Of a stretch of DNA of 15,000 nt, positions 1 to 8,617 are shown piece by piece. Made by a program: the position numbers and the translations under genes. Numbering within the stretch: position 1 is the stretch's first letter; every line of letters starts with the position of its first letter. Origin of the DNA: Glandiceps talaboti (lineage: Eukaryota > Hemichordata > Enteropneusta > Spengelidae); the NCBI RefSeq assembly GCF_964340395.1, contig NC_135568.1:6743079-6758078 (forward strand). The letters run 5' to 3'. A model generated the notes under the pieces. The model saw only the letters and a program-made list of their open reading frames with translations, ran no database searches and was not told where the DNA came from.

Positions 1-438
1 TTTAAGTTAATACAATTATAGACAGAAAAAACGGAGACGTGATTTACATGTTATTTATGACAAAATTAGTCAATGGTGTTGTATCATTTCCTCGTAGGCA
101 TAATTTAATACCCAAAATGACTCTACATACACGAAGATCAGAGTGATGAATATATTAGATAAAAATCTCATATACTAAATTACTTTGGCCTACTTTTATG
201 TCCTCGGTATGTCCACAAGTACGCCATAAAATTACATATACATTATTCCAACGTTATCCTCTCTCTAATGACAGATATTTGGTAGAGATTTTTATCCTAA
301 ATAAGGCTTTGATAAATGCTTGAGTGGGCGATGAGCAAAATCATTTAATAACAAGACACAAGTCATTGCCATGTCAGCTACGAAACGCTACGGTAAAAGC
401 TAGTTGAAGTAAACAGCGATGATCCGTACTAAATTAAC
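1..438. other. AT-rich stretch with no gene seen
   Basis: I see no recognisable gene, RNA gene or repeat here. The sequence is AT-rich, with stops in all frames. It may be the flank of the tandem repeat that begins near 439. Confidence 0.5.
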
Positions 439-790
439 CACTTTCCCGCCTAAATTACTGTAAACACAAATTTTCGTGTTTTTTGTAAATTTTTGATATA
501 ATTCTAATTCATTTTTTATCTAAATCAAGGATAAAGCAAATATTCACAAATGTATATCAAAATTGTTTAATTAAAATCGCAAGATTTGATATCTCATTAA
601 ATAAATCCATTGCCATGACTACGTTTTCGCATGACTTTTGAAACAGATGTAATTAAAGTTTAATATTTTTTCATCTTACTCAAAGATGAGCTGATTATTA
701 TCAAATCTATAATAAAATTATTGACTTATAATGGCAAAATATACCATAAAATAAATCTGTCACCATGGTTACGTTTTCGCATGACTGTCG
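439..790 (-). repeat. Diverged tandem repeat, two units of about 150 bp, with a conserved end module
   Basis: Two diverged copies follow each other, about 510-660 and 661-790. Both end in a closely matching block with the identical 16-mer ACGTTTTCGCATGACT at 621-636 and 771-786, exactly 150 bp apart. Each block is preceded by AAATAAATC and a CCATG-containing stretch. The upstream halves also align (TTTTTATCTAAATCAAGGAT against TTTTTCATCTTACTCAAAGA). The left end, 439-480, has a CACTTTCCCGCC module. When 3380-3466 is reverse-complemented it aligns to this segment over roughly 100 bp with small gaps, so the two loci appear to be inverted relatives of one dispersed family. No coding capacity or clear terminal repeats are seen, so the class is unknown (non-autonomous element or satellite relic). 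The minus strand is given only because the orientation is opposite to the 3141-3475 copies. Confidence 0.6.
442..450 (+). promoter_or_regulatory. E2F-like motif TTTCCCGCC
   Basis: The 9-mer matches the E2F consensus TTTSSCGC (established for metazoan E2F/DP factors). It lies at the conserved end of the dispersed repeat. Function is inferred from the motif only. Confidence 0.2.
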
Positions 791-1212
791 TAGTACTACT
801 ATAGTTCGGCGGTTCAAGCATTTTTTATATGATTACGTAATCACTCAAGTCCCACATGTACTATAGACAATGACTCGTAGGGCATAACAGAATACAAGGA
901 AATTAATAATCTATTTATATCGAAGGATTTGGTAAAAATGTATCAATTTTGTATATTTTCAGAATTTCAGTATCCAGAGTCGACAGCTACGTGAAGTAGT
1001 TTGTTATTGTAAAATTAAGAAAGGTGCGAGTTATAAAGTGTGGGAAAGGACTCTCACCTTGTCTAGTATTAAAGCTAGTATCGAGTCGTTGTCGTAAAGG
1101 AGGGGATATTAGGCTGTAGGTCTTCCGTGGGAAATACGGTTTAATCTCTTTCCTTGTACAAGTAGTATTAACAGTATTAGCTTTGACCGAATCGTTCCCT
1201 GTATCAATCAGT
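791..1212. other. Non-coding spacer with one perfect 12-bp palindrome
   Basis: No gene is seen. The only notable item is GATTACGTAATC at 831-842, annotated separately. The right end runs into the CTGC/CT microsatellite. Confidence 0.5.
831..842. promoter_or_regulatory. Perfect palindrome with TTACGTAA core, PAR-bZIP/C-EBP-like
   Basis: GATTACGTAATC equals its own reverse complement. Its centre fits the PAR-bZIP consensus RTTAYGTAAY, bound in animals by DBP/HLF/E4BP4-type factors. Three more TTACGTAA cores occur at 3564, 5137 and 8513. Binding is inferred, not shown. Confidence 0.25.
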
Positions 1213-1688
<476 letters not shown>

Positions 1689-1730
1689 TCCCATGGTTTT
1701 ATTAGTTTCCATGGTTTTTAGTTTCCATGA
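1689..1730 (+). repeat. Short tandem repeat, unit 16-17 bp, about 2.5 copies
   Basis: The unit TTTCCATGGTTTTTAG and close variants follow one another at about 1689-1705, 1706-1721 and a partial copy at 1722-1730. Each copy contains CCATGG or CCATGA. It is a small local duplication with no evident function. Confidence 0.7.
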
Positions 1731-2441
1731 CAATGTAACCATACTTTATATGGCTTTAATATTATGGGATAACGAGTGTTTTAACAGGGTTAAAGGCCCT
1801 TGTCGGATTAGGTTTAGATGTTTAAATGCTTAATCTGCAAGGGGTTGGCATGACGACAATAAAATATACATTTAATGTCATGCAATGAGAGCTACGCCAA
1901 AAATTACCAACAGGCGAATAAAAATGTACGCACAATACCAGTATCCAAAAGTGAATATAAATTATAAATCTAACTGGCCATGGTTAGCAAGAAGACTGTA
2001 AACACATAATGTAGTGTCGCTGACTTTGAACTTAACCTCAGTGATGGGGAAACTGATAGCTGTGATTTTAAAAGCTTGTTCACGTCACAGAACGTGAGAT
2101 ATTGGTGATCGTATATAGCAATATTGATCTGAAAGTCGAGCGATGTCAAGGACCCACGAGGTGTTAGTCACTGATAGACTGGTATTGAGTTACAACCATC
2201 TCCACGTGAGCTGTCACTATTTTTTTCTAGCTTCTGTCAAACAACAAGGCTTCGTCAAGATGGTGGTTAAAGTCGAACTAATAAAGTTTGGTACAACATT
2301 CTCGAAAGCCAAACCACATATTTTTGCCGGCGCAACGAAATGTGAATATGTGCTCTGGCGAATACGGTTTTGGACGGTGCCGGGCCCGTGGTTTCAAGTT
2401 GACGACGATGTGTATACAAGGGTGTGATCAGTGGATCAGGG
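1731..2441. other. Non-coding stretch with an unrecognised 94-codon frame
   Basis: A plus-strand frame from 2143 to 2427 encodes 94 residues. It has no signal peptide, repeat or motif I recognise. Its 3' part is somewhat GC-richer than the surroundings (2330-2410). No Kozak context, splice signals or homology support it, and random sequence of this size often yields frames this long. I do not call it a gene. A CACGTG E-box lies at 2203-2208. Confidence 0.4.
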
Positions 2442-2485
2442 GATTGATTGATTGGATGGATGGATGGATGGATGGATGGATGGAT
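2442..2485 (+). repeat. Compound tetranucleotide microsatellite (GATT)3(GGAT)8
   Basis: Three GATT units at 2442-2453 are followed by eight perfect GGAT units at 2454-2485. GAATGATTG continues just after, suggesting a decayed edge of the same array. In translation it gives a Trp-Met-Asp-Gly run, an artefact of the repeat. Confidence 0.97.
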
Positions 2486-3140
2486 GAATGATTGCTTTTG
2501 ATTGTGTGTGACTATTTTTCCATAGGTAGGGGTTATCTAAAATGTATTTTCTAGAACTCTGGAGTTTGGTTCTAAAAGTGGAGAAGGAAAGAAACGAAAT
2601 TAGTGACGTCACCCAGCGAGCAGCTGGACGATATCGAGGCTCAGGTGGTCGATTTCTACGATTAGAAAATAATCGTACCAGAAAGTGATCTCCTGCTTAC
2701 GTTTTTACTTTTCTCTTAAGAAATCGCATCGTTGCCTACTTCTCTGACTCTTCTGTCGTCAAGACTACTGCCTCCGACCCTTGATTGACAGAAGGAGAAC
2801 GTGAATGATTGCTAGAAGAGATACAGCCCATCGAGATAATGGAACTCAGTCAGAGTAACGTTACAACAAAGTGAGACATCACATCGTACACATCGCTGCC
2901 CGGAGCTTTGCTTAATACTATCCCGTCCACTCTAATGTACAACAGTTTTAACTCGACCTGCGGCATCTCCATAGTGTATTTTTCACTGTGACAACTATAT
3001 AGCAGCTAATTATCTCTAAATCAAGTTTAAAAAGTGCTCCCGGATCTGTTTTTCAGGATTGTCTGAACAATTTAACCCTTGCAATTCAGCTACACGTGAG
3101 ACAATGTGATGGTCTATTTTGTACGGATGCTAGTTTTCGC
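2486..3140. other. Unique non-coding stretch with a CRE-like palindrome
   Basis: No gene is recognised. The segment 2590-2800 is less AT-rich than its surroundings and contains a perfect GTGACGTCAC (2603-2612) followed closely by CAGCTG (an E-box class motif) near 2621. A CACGTG lies at 3093-3098. This could be a regulatory region, but composition and single motifs do not prove it. Confidence 0.4.
2603..2612. promoter_or_regulatory. Perfect CRE-like palindrome GTGACGTCAC
   Basis: The central TGACGTCA at 2604-2611 is the full CREB/ATF consensus, and the palindrome extends one base on each side. In animals such sites often lie in proximal promoters. No TATA box or coding exon is seen within a few hundred bases, so its use is unproven. 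Confidence 0.25.
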
Positions 3141-3475
3141 CGCCAATTTATTTCAACCACAATTTCGATATAAATTCGGTGAAAATGATGAACGCTTTGA
3201 TCGCGATCTAAAATAAATTTAAGCTGTTCAATTTTTTTCATAAAATACAAAAAATTGTGTTCCTAGCCAAAAATTTTGGCGGTCAAACGTTCAACACGTT
3301 TTTGGTGTGTTTTTTATACATTATCCCGCTCATTTTAACCCAAGATTTTACCATCACTTCACTTAAAATAATGATATCTTTGATCGCAATCTAAAATGAA
3401 TCCAAGCTGTTCATTTTAAAACTAAAATACAAACATTTGTGTTCTACTAATTTTGGCGGTTAAGTGCTCAGTACT
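3141..3475 (+). repeat. Diverged tandem repeat, two units of about 180-186 bp
   Basis: Copy one begins near 3141 and copy two near 3327. Matching landmarks are CGCC/CGCT + ATTT at the left end, TTTGATCGCRATCTAAAAT at 3196 and 3379 (183 bp apart), AAGCTGTTCA, AAAATACAAA with TTGTGTTCTA, and TTTTGGCGGT at 3274 and 3451 (177 bp apart). The left end of copy one (CGCCGCCAATTT) and its right end (ATTTTGGCGGT) are roughly complementary, so each unit may have short imperfect terminal inverted repeats. The region near 439-560 is an inverted relative. No coding frame is present; a MITE-like or satellite-like relic is possible. Confidence 0.65.
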
Positions 3476-3506
3476 ATAAAAGGTTACAAATGTCGTCTTG
3501 CTTTTA
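3475..3506 (+). promoter_or_regulatory. Candidate core promoter: TATA box plus initiator-like A
   Basis: TATAAAAGG at 3475-3483 is a canonical TATA box. The A at 3506 sits in TTAGTCT, which fits the initiator consensus YYANWYY and lies 31 bp downstream of the first T of the TATA box, the usual metazoan spacing. An E2F-like TTTTGGCGGT lies about 15 bp upstream of the TATA box, at the end of a repeat copy. Downstream, 3506-3689 contains no ATG and ends at a GTAAGT donor-like site. Transcription is inferred only; an AT-rich window of this size can give such combinations by chance. Confidence 0.2.
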
Positions 3507-3689
3507 GTCTTTTCCACTCTCGAGTAGGTGACTTTCTAATCCCTGCTCTCACTGTTGGCTATTTTACGTAAAGAAAATCCCCTGGTTATACCAACCTATA
3601 TTTGCTATTTTCTCAAGTACGTTTTTCTTTTCAAAGCGGTTGTCATTTCAAACAGCCAGCGACCTGGTGTTATTGCACTTTCAACTGCA

Positions 3690-3695
3690 GTAAGT
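3690..3695 (+). other. Possible 5' splice donor GTAAGT
   Basis: GCA|GTAAGT matches the strong intron-start hexamer of the U1-dependent donor consensus, although the base before GT is A rather than G. It lies 184 bp after the candidate initiator at 3506 and would close an ATG-free, 5'UTR-like first exon. Isolated GTAAGT hexamers are common, so confidence is low. Confidence 0.12.
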
Positions 3696-4445
3696 CCCTG
3701 AAATTATTTCCGATAGAACGCTAATCTCAGCAATTCTCGTGATTTATGTTTCTATCTGGAGCCCTCTTTTAATACAAAATCAACACACGGGACTTTGGAA
3801 AATGCTCGTCTAAAAATGATACTTGTTTTCGTGAAAAGCAGGAGTGCTGGTGGTCGCCGCCCTTGAAATTCTTTCGCCTGCACTACCTTTAGTGCAGTAG
3901 TCGCTGTACTTACGGTACAGTACTTGTGCATACATACTGTTTACGCACTTTTGTATTTGCACTTTCTTAAGACCTCCTTTTAGTCGAACCCACACAGCTC
4001 AAGTTTCGGCTAAAAACCGGATAGAGAGGGATTTTCTGACCCAAAAAGTATTACAGGTTATGCAACTGTAACTGTTACTGGCTTTCGCGATTAGGAAAGG
4101 GTCTTCAGCGCACCAGTTTTTAAAGCTATTTTAAAAATCCGAAACTTTATCCACTAAATGTTTATTGGAGTGTTCTTGGTCTCCAGTGTTTCAAGATACC
4201 GTGAGATGGTACTTCATTCACGGACATCTGACCTCAATGTACACATGAATATAATGTAGTTTGTGTAAGTGTGCCTAAGCTTACACACTTTAAAATGACT
4301 TATCGCCGGAATTTTCTAAAATGTCGGTGCCCGGTGTCGGTGTCCCTAGGCTAAGAAAATTAACGCGAGATTTAAAATGTGTCCGAATAACGGGTCTGAA
4401 AATAAACAACTCTTAACAGCGTCTTGTAAATCCTTTCACTGAATA
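3696..4445. other. Unique non-coding stretch, nothing recognised
   Basis: A 61-codon minus-strand frame at 3810-3995 resembles no known protein and is not called. Two minor structures are present: an 8-bp stem TGTGTAAG/CTTACACA at 4262-4269 and 4280-4287, and a short direct duplication TGTCGGTG(C/T)CC at 4322-4332 and 4335-4346. Neither has an evident role. Confidence 0.45.
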
Positions 4446-4456
4446 TTTCCCGCCAA
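4446..4456 (+). promoter_or_regulatory. E2F-like motif TTTCCCGCCAA
   Basis: This matches the extended E2F consensus TTTSSCGCCAAA at all but the last A. Surrounding sequence does not clearly belong to the repeat seen at 439 and 3141. Function is inferred from the motif only. Confidence 0.2.
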
Positions 4457-5430
4457 GAGAGATCAAAGCTTTGCCACTTTTTGACGATTTCCAGTAATTT
4501 CTGGTTCCTATTAATAATTAAAAACTTGACCTGCCCTCAGACTTTGTTCTTACTAGAATTTTATCAAAGTTATACCATAATTGGTGAGAGTTTGTGAAAA
4601 AATGTTATTTTTTTAAAAGTTGACGATAGAAAATTCGAGATATCCCAAATTATTCTCCTGTCGTGACTTCAACCGTACATCTTGACGCTCACTAAATTGA
4701 AATTAACTTAAATTCTTTGAGTAAATTTTGGATAATTTGTCATCGGAGATCCCACGTTATCTTCTATTGGGATGTAACGTGCACCGTGTTCTGTTACCGA
4801 GTACCATGATTACTTTCTGAGATTGAAAGTTTTGTCTTCGGTTTCCGTTCCATTTAAACAGCACAGATAAAAAAAGCAAACACGTTAATAGAAATGTGTG
4901 TGTCAAAGAACGATTGGTAAATGGCTGGGTAAAGTTCACGACTTGTCCCCGCCCCGGTAGTTAAGTTTACCTTCTGTTTTGATCTGTGTTGCTTTTGAAT
5001 GACTCATTGCGCCGCACCGTAGTGACCAACTTGGGCGTATTCCAACATTTTTTGGAGTACACACTGTAAGTGATACACATATTGTGATGAGCGACGAGTA
5101 ATGACTCTCTCGGTTGGAAATTGACAGAAGTTGAACTTACGTAATCAGTAAGAGGAATTTTAGATTCTCACCTTACAGGGCCACACAAACAAATAGTCGT
5201 GTTTCATTTCTGAATTGATACAGTAGAGATTAATTAATATAATATCAATGAATCTAGAAATCTCTTGATAATCTCATGTCTCCATTTCCAACATTGACAG
5301 CTCTAGTCGAACATCGAGAAAGTCGATGACTAACACGGTGGTTGTACGATCTGTAGACGGGGAGAATGTTTGTAATTCCTCAGGTCGAAGAACTAACCCG
5401 CTCGTGAGCATCAAATACTTGCCCGGCACC
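4457..5430. other. Unique AT-rich stretch, nothing recognised
   Basis: No gene is supported. A 60-codon minus-strand frame at 4757-4939 is unremarkable. A TTACGTAA core lies at 5137-5144. The rest shows no repeat or RNA signature that I can see. Confidence 0.45.
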
Positions 5431-5455
5431 GCTTGGCCAATTGAAATTGGCAAGC
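5431..5455. other. Short hairpin, 11-bp stem with one bulge
   Basis: GCTTG-G-CCAATT pairs with AATTGG-CAAGC across a two-base GA loop; G5436 is bulged. The stem is 11 bp in 25 nt. No T-run follows, so it does not look like a bacterial terminator. It may be a chance palindrome. Confidence 0.5.
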
Positions 5456-6101
5456 ATTAGTTATATTTGGTCGTTACTTTAAAATGCAACGTGTCACTTA
5501 ACGACATTTTTCATAGACGAGATACAGGGACTATTGGAGATTCGTAGACAGTATCATTTCACAGGCATATTTACTCATGAGAAACATAATCAAAAATCGA
5601 TATGGCCTTTGAACCTTTCGATAATTTTAATATTACTTTTTTTTAAATGCCTATTCATTCTGCTTGATAAATAATCATAATTTCAGGATAGGAAACCTGA
5701 ATGAATTTTAGTTACATTAACCTTTCCACAAGACTTCCCATCATATCACAAATTTGAGATGGTCCATCAAACGAATACCTTTTATTTGTGGGCTCAAATT
5801 TCAAATAACACCGACTCTTCGTTTCACAACATGGTATCTACTTTGTCCGATAAATAAAGAGTGGACTTCAGTAGTTCGAATTTCCAACCCTGCGATTTGA
5901 CATTTAGACAAAATTGAATAGTTCCCTATCCTCCAACCGCCTGCTTTTATTTTGGCGCGCTCTAACTTTCTTTGGAGGACCCACTGTTGTGCTAAAGTGT
6001 GTTGAAACTGAATAAGATTACAGTACTGTTTGTTTAGTTCCTCTGTCCACCGTGCTTCTTAAATGCCCTGTTTATTCAATTTGTTTGTGCATACTTTTAC
6101 C
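5456..6101. other. Unique stretch, nothing recognised
   Basis: No gene or repeat is seen. TTTGGCGCGC at 5951-5960 fits the E2F consensus TTTSGCGC extended by GC and is the most GC-rich motif in the neighbourhood. Confidence 0.4.
5951..5960 (+). promoter_or_regulatory. E2F-like motif TTTGGCGCGC
   Basis: The first eight bases match TTTSGCGC exactly. It stands in an AT-rich setting with no visible exon nearby. It is a candidate site only. Confidence 0.2.
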
Positions 6102-6120
6102 TGTACAGAGGCTCTGTACA
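6102..6120. other. Perfect 9-bp inverted repeat around one base
   Basis: TGTACAGAG and CTCTGTACA are exact reverse complements separated by a single G. It could extrude as a tight cruciform or serve as a dimeric protein site, but its function is unknown. Confidence 0.6.
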
Positions 6121-6622
6121 AAAGAGAGCCAATCACAGACATATAGTCTGATCTAGCGGTCTGGTCGAACAATACAAATCACCCTTCCAGTATGGGTAAT
6201 AAAGAGTATTGACTTTAGACAATAAGTAATGATGATTGACAGGCGTTTGATAAAAAAGATGAACTCTGAGTATCACTTTCATATCTTGTTGATGGTAACC
6301 GGATAACTGGTAGCCACAGGGTGGCTAGAGAAGGAAGACAAGGCGTGTCACTGCAGAAAACGTGTTCATGATCCAAGGCAAAGTTCCTGTCCTTTGTGTA
6401 AGCTCTCTCCAAGTGAATCGCACTAATTGCACTGGATTGTGGTTGGAGAGCGGAAATGCTTAGACCTAGAGTCGTACACTTTAGTTCGCCAAGGCTAGTA
6501 CACTCATACTAATATTCTCCTTCGAGCTGTTCTTCCATCAAGTACTAGGTCCGAGGAGGGAAGTGGAAACAGGACGCTCTCCATGAACGTCCTTCACTTG
6601 TTTATGTGTTAACTTTGTAGAC
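6121..6622. other. Unique stretch, nothing recognised
   Basis: A 65-codon minus-strand frame at 6215-6412 has no recognisable motif and is not called. No RNA gene or repeat is seen. Confidence 0.4.
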
Positions 6623-6686
6623 GGGAAAGTCACCCCATGATCCTAATAGTGCATGGGAAACTCACCCCATGATATTAAACACTGTC
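6623..6686 (+). repeat. Short tandem duplication, period 32 bp
   Basis: GGGAAAGTCACCCCATGAT at 6623-6641 recurs at 6655-6673 as GGGAAACTCACCCCATGAT, one mismatch in 19. The trailing 13 bases are much less similar. Confidence 0.75.
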
Positions 6687-6695
6687 TAATGTGAA

Positions 6696-6719
6696 TAACT
6701 ATTAGTAACTATTAGTAAC
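6696..6719 (+). repeat. 10-bp tandem repeat, 2.4 copies
   Basis: TAACTATTAG is repeated exactly at 6696-6705 and 6706-6715 and followed by a partial TAAC. A very short local duplication. Confidence 0.8.
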
Positions 6720-6780
6720 ATTCCAGGAGTACTTCCTTACCTAAATAAGATTCCATACTGTTCATGTGTTTGATTAGTTA

Positions 6781-7300
6781 TCTATCTATTTGTATCTATA
6801 TTTCTTTGTTCATTACTTTGTTCATAGTTTGCAATGTTTGATGGTTGGTTGGCTGGTTCGAACTTCTTTAAATTCATGTTGTTCACTTTTGCAAATGCAC
6901 TTATTTGACAAATTATTGAAATTATATATAAATATTTTATTTTTGTCTGATTTAACGAACATTAATCTGGTTAGGATTACTAATAATTCTTTCCGATTTC
7001 TTTGTGTTTATTTTGGTAGGTTTTTGTTTGTTCGAGAATCTGCTCTGTTTATATGTTTATTTTGTTTTGATTTAGTTAGATGGTATTTTGTTTTCTTCTG
7101 GAGAATGTTGGTTGACATTATTTCTTAACTCGTATTACTTTGATTTTGCTACGATTCTTCATTTAGTTTTGTTTTTTGGGGGGTTTCTTTTCATTATAAT
7201 CTAAAATCATTCGTAGATTTTCATACATTTTTTTCATCATAGATTAAACAAACATTTTCATTTCTTGAACGAGTTTCATATTTTGCATCTGTTATAAACA
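6781..7300. other. T-rich, strand-asymmetric non-coding stretch
   Basis: The plus strand is visibly T-rich, with many TTTG and TTTT strings and few long A runs. A 12-bp near-duplication CTTTGTTCAT(TA/AG) lies at 6804-6827. A run of G is seen near 7180. A 112-codon plus-strand frame at 6790-7128 is simply the Phe/Leu/Tyr-rich reading of this composition, with no domain recognised. The skew could reflect an intron transcribed in one direction or a decayed repeat; I cannot tell which. Confidence 0.45.
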
Positions 7301-7307
7301 ATTCATC

Positions 7308-7341
<34 letters not shown>

Positions 7342-7370
7342 TATAGTACTAATTAGATGAATATATTCAT
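7301..7370. repeat. (AT)14 run inside a 10-bp perfect inverted repeat, with adjoining palindrome
   Basis: ATTCATCTAA at 7301-7310 and TTAGATGAAT at 7353-7362 are exact reverse complements. Between them lies a pure AT run of 28 bp (7311-7338). The 14-bp palindrome ATGAATATATTCAT at 7357-7370 overlaps the right arm. The whole could fold into a cruciform. AT dinucleotide runs are often unstable in eukaryotic genomes. Confidence 0.85.
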
Positions 7371-7509
7371 ACGTTTAGGCCGCTTTATTGAAAAGCATGC
7401 GTCCTGGTTTTTTTAACAGTTCGGAAGACACGAATTCGCACATCAGAGCACGTATATTCAGTTGAAGCAAGAAATGTATAACACCTCAAGGCAGATACGT
7501 TTCGGACTG

Positions 7510-7589
7510 TGCCGTAAAAAGGACAGTAGTTTACGACGTTGGAATATCCTGCCGTAAAGAGGCTAGTGATTTACGACATTTGAATATCC
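7510..7589 (+). repeat. 40-bp tandem pair, each unit with an internal stem
   Basis: Two units, 7510-7549 and 7550-7589, match at 33 of 40 positions by my count, with no gap. Each starts TGCCGTAAA, has TTTACGAC in the middle and ends GAATATCC. CGTAAA and TTTACG within each unit are exact reverse complements, giving a 6-bp stem conserved in both copies while the loop varies. No coding role is evident. Confidence 0.85.
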
Positions 7590-8187
7590 TCCCTGTCAGT
7601 AAAACGATAGGGTAAATGCATTAATACCACACAGAGATTAATACAGATCTAATGACCCTTCAAAATATTCGACAAGTGGTCCTTACAGTCCCATGCTACG
7701 TTTTGACCCTAATTTCTGTAATATGACAACCCGAGCTCACATCCACAGTTGTTCCTAAGGTTCTGTGTCGATGCACAGGGCCAAGGGGATGTCAAAATAA
7801 AGAACGTTTTTGTTGAACTGCACAAATATGCACTATTTAATTATTCCACGCGATTTTTTAAAAAAAATTTTTCAAGTTTTACTTTGAAGCTTCAAAACAT
7901 TCAGTTCTTTTATGTGCGAGACAAGGATTCAGTTTTATTTTTTTAATGTGGTCCAAGTTATAAACCAAAATTGAGGAAAAGACACACTTTTAAAATCTTT
8001 ACAAATCTCTTTAACACAAACTTGTGAGAAAATTATAAAATTATTTCCTTATGATTTAGAAAATGCGGTGTCTGAAAACAAACGTTTTGATACAAAGTTT
8101 TATTCATAGATTTCAATCTATAACGCTTTCACGTTTGACATGTGCTGAAAACAGACAGTTTCTGTATTTTTACTGTCAGCTACTTCA
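7590..8187. other. AT-rich stretch, possible distant copy of the dispersed repeat
   Basis: No gene is supported; a 65-codon frame at 7749-7946 is low complexity. The segment ending in GGCGGGAAA at 8188-8196, read on the minus strand, begins CTTTCCCGCCTGAA. It loosely resembles the 439-500 module, but the similarity fades quickly, so membership of the family is uncertain. Confidence 0.35.
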
Positions 8188-8196
8188 GGCGGGAAA
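8188..8196 (-). promoter_or_regulatory. E2F-like motif GGCGGGAAA
   Basis: This is the reverse complement of TTTCCCGCC and identical in sequence to the site at 442-450. A candidate E2F/DP site by motif only. Confidence 0.2.
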
Positions 8197-8260
8197 GCTG
8201 AATTAGTTCTAGTGCGTTTTGTGTCGCCATCTCTTTTCTATATAATTCACAATGATGACT

Positions 8261-8400
8261 GTTATCCATTGTCAAATTCATTCCGCTCAGAAAAAGGGAC
8301 AATTTTCATTTCAATAAAACTATTTGTTTGTAATCCGTTATTAAATTCATTTCGATCAGAAAAAAGGGCAATTTTCTTTTTCAATAAAACTATTTGTTTA
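8261..8400 (+). repeat. Tandem pair, unit about 70 bp, each with AATAAA
   Basis: Copy one spans about 8261-8336 and copy two about 8337-8400. Both contain AAATTCATT, CTCAG or ATCAG, AAAAAGGG and CAATTTTC. They share an identical 19-base block starting TCAATAAAAC at 8311-8329 and 8381-8399. The AATAAA hexamers could act as polyadenylation signals on the plus strand, but no transcript end is otherwise indicated. Both strands carry meaningless open frames of 97 and 69 codons through this repeat. Confidence 0.8.
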
Positions 8401-8432
8401 CCCCTAAATAGAACATTTATTGAAATCGTGTT

Positions 8433-8442
8433 ATGGCGCCAT
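8433..8442. promoter_or_regulatory. Perfect palindrome ATGGCGCCAT
   Basis: A 10-bp self-complementary GC-centred site immediately upstream of the DR1-like element. No factor is assigned. Confidence 0.2.
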
Positions 8443-8446
8443 GTTT

Positions 8447-8459
8447 TGACCTTTGACCT
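8447..8459 (-). promoter_or_regulatory. DR1-type nuclear receptor site
   Basis: TGACCTTTGACCT is the reverse complement of AGGTCAAAGGTCA, two perfect AGGTCA half-sites spaced by one base. Direct repeats of this type bind RXR heterodimers, HNF4 and COUP-TF in animals. The sequence match is exact; use in vivo is inferred. It lies about 50 bp from a TTACGTAA palindrome. Confidence 0.3.
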
Positions 8460-8511
8460 CTCGCAACACACTTTTTTATATCAATATCATAATACCTCTT
8501 TGTAAAAAAAG

Positions 8512-8521
8512 GTTACGTAAC
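8512..8521. promoter_or_regulatory. Perfect palindrome GTTACGTAAC, PAR-bZIP-like
   Basis: It matches RTTAYGTAAY exactly. Together with the DR1 at 8447 and the E2F-like site at 8632 it forms a loose cluster that could be an enhancer, though no open-chromatin or conservation evidence is available here. Confidence 0.25.
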
Positions 8522-8617
8522 AGAATCGATTAGCTGTCACTAATGGACGTATTATTGAAATCATAATGAGATTTGAATCGCATTGTGCGCCCAGTGTGAA
8601 CAGCAGATTTCAATAAC

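Noticed and set aside
2288-2491. Frame ending in Trp-Met-Asp-Gly repeats
   Set aside because: The repeat is the GGAT microsatellite; it overlaps another meaningless frame.
6855-6863. GGTTCGAAC, resembling a tRNA/SINE B box
   Set aside because: No A box at suitable spacing upstream, no acceptor stem pairing and no T-run terminator at the expected place.
7510-7589. CRISPR-like direct repeats
   Set aside because: Two adjacent copies with no spacers, in a eukaryotic-type context.
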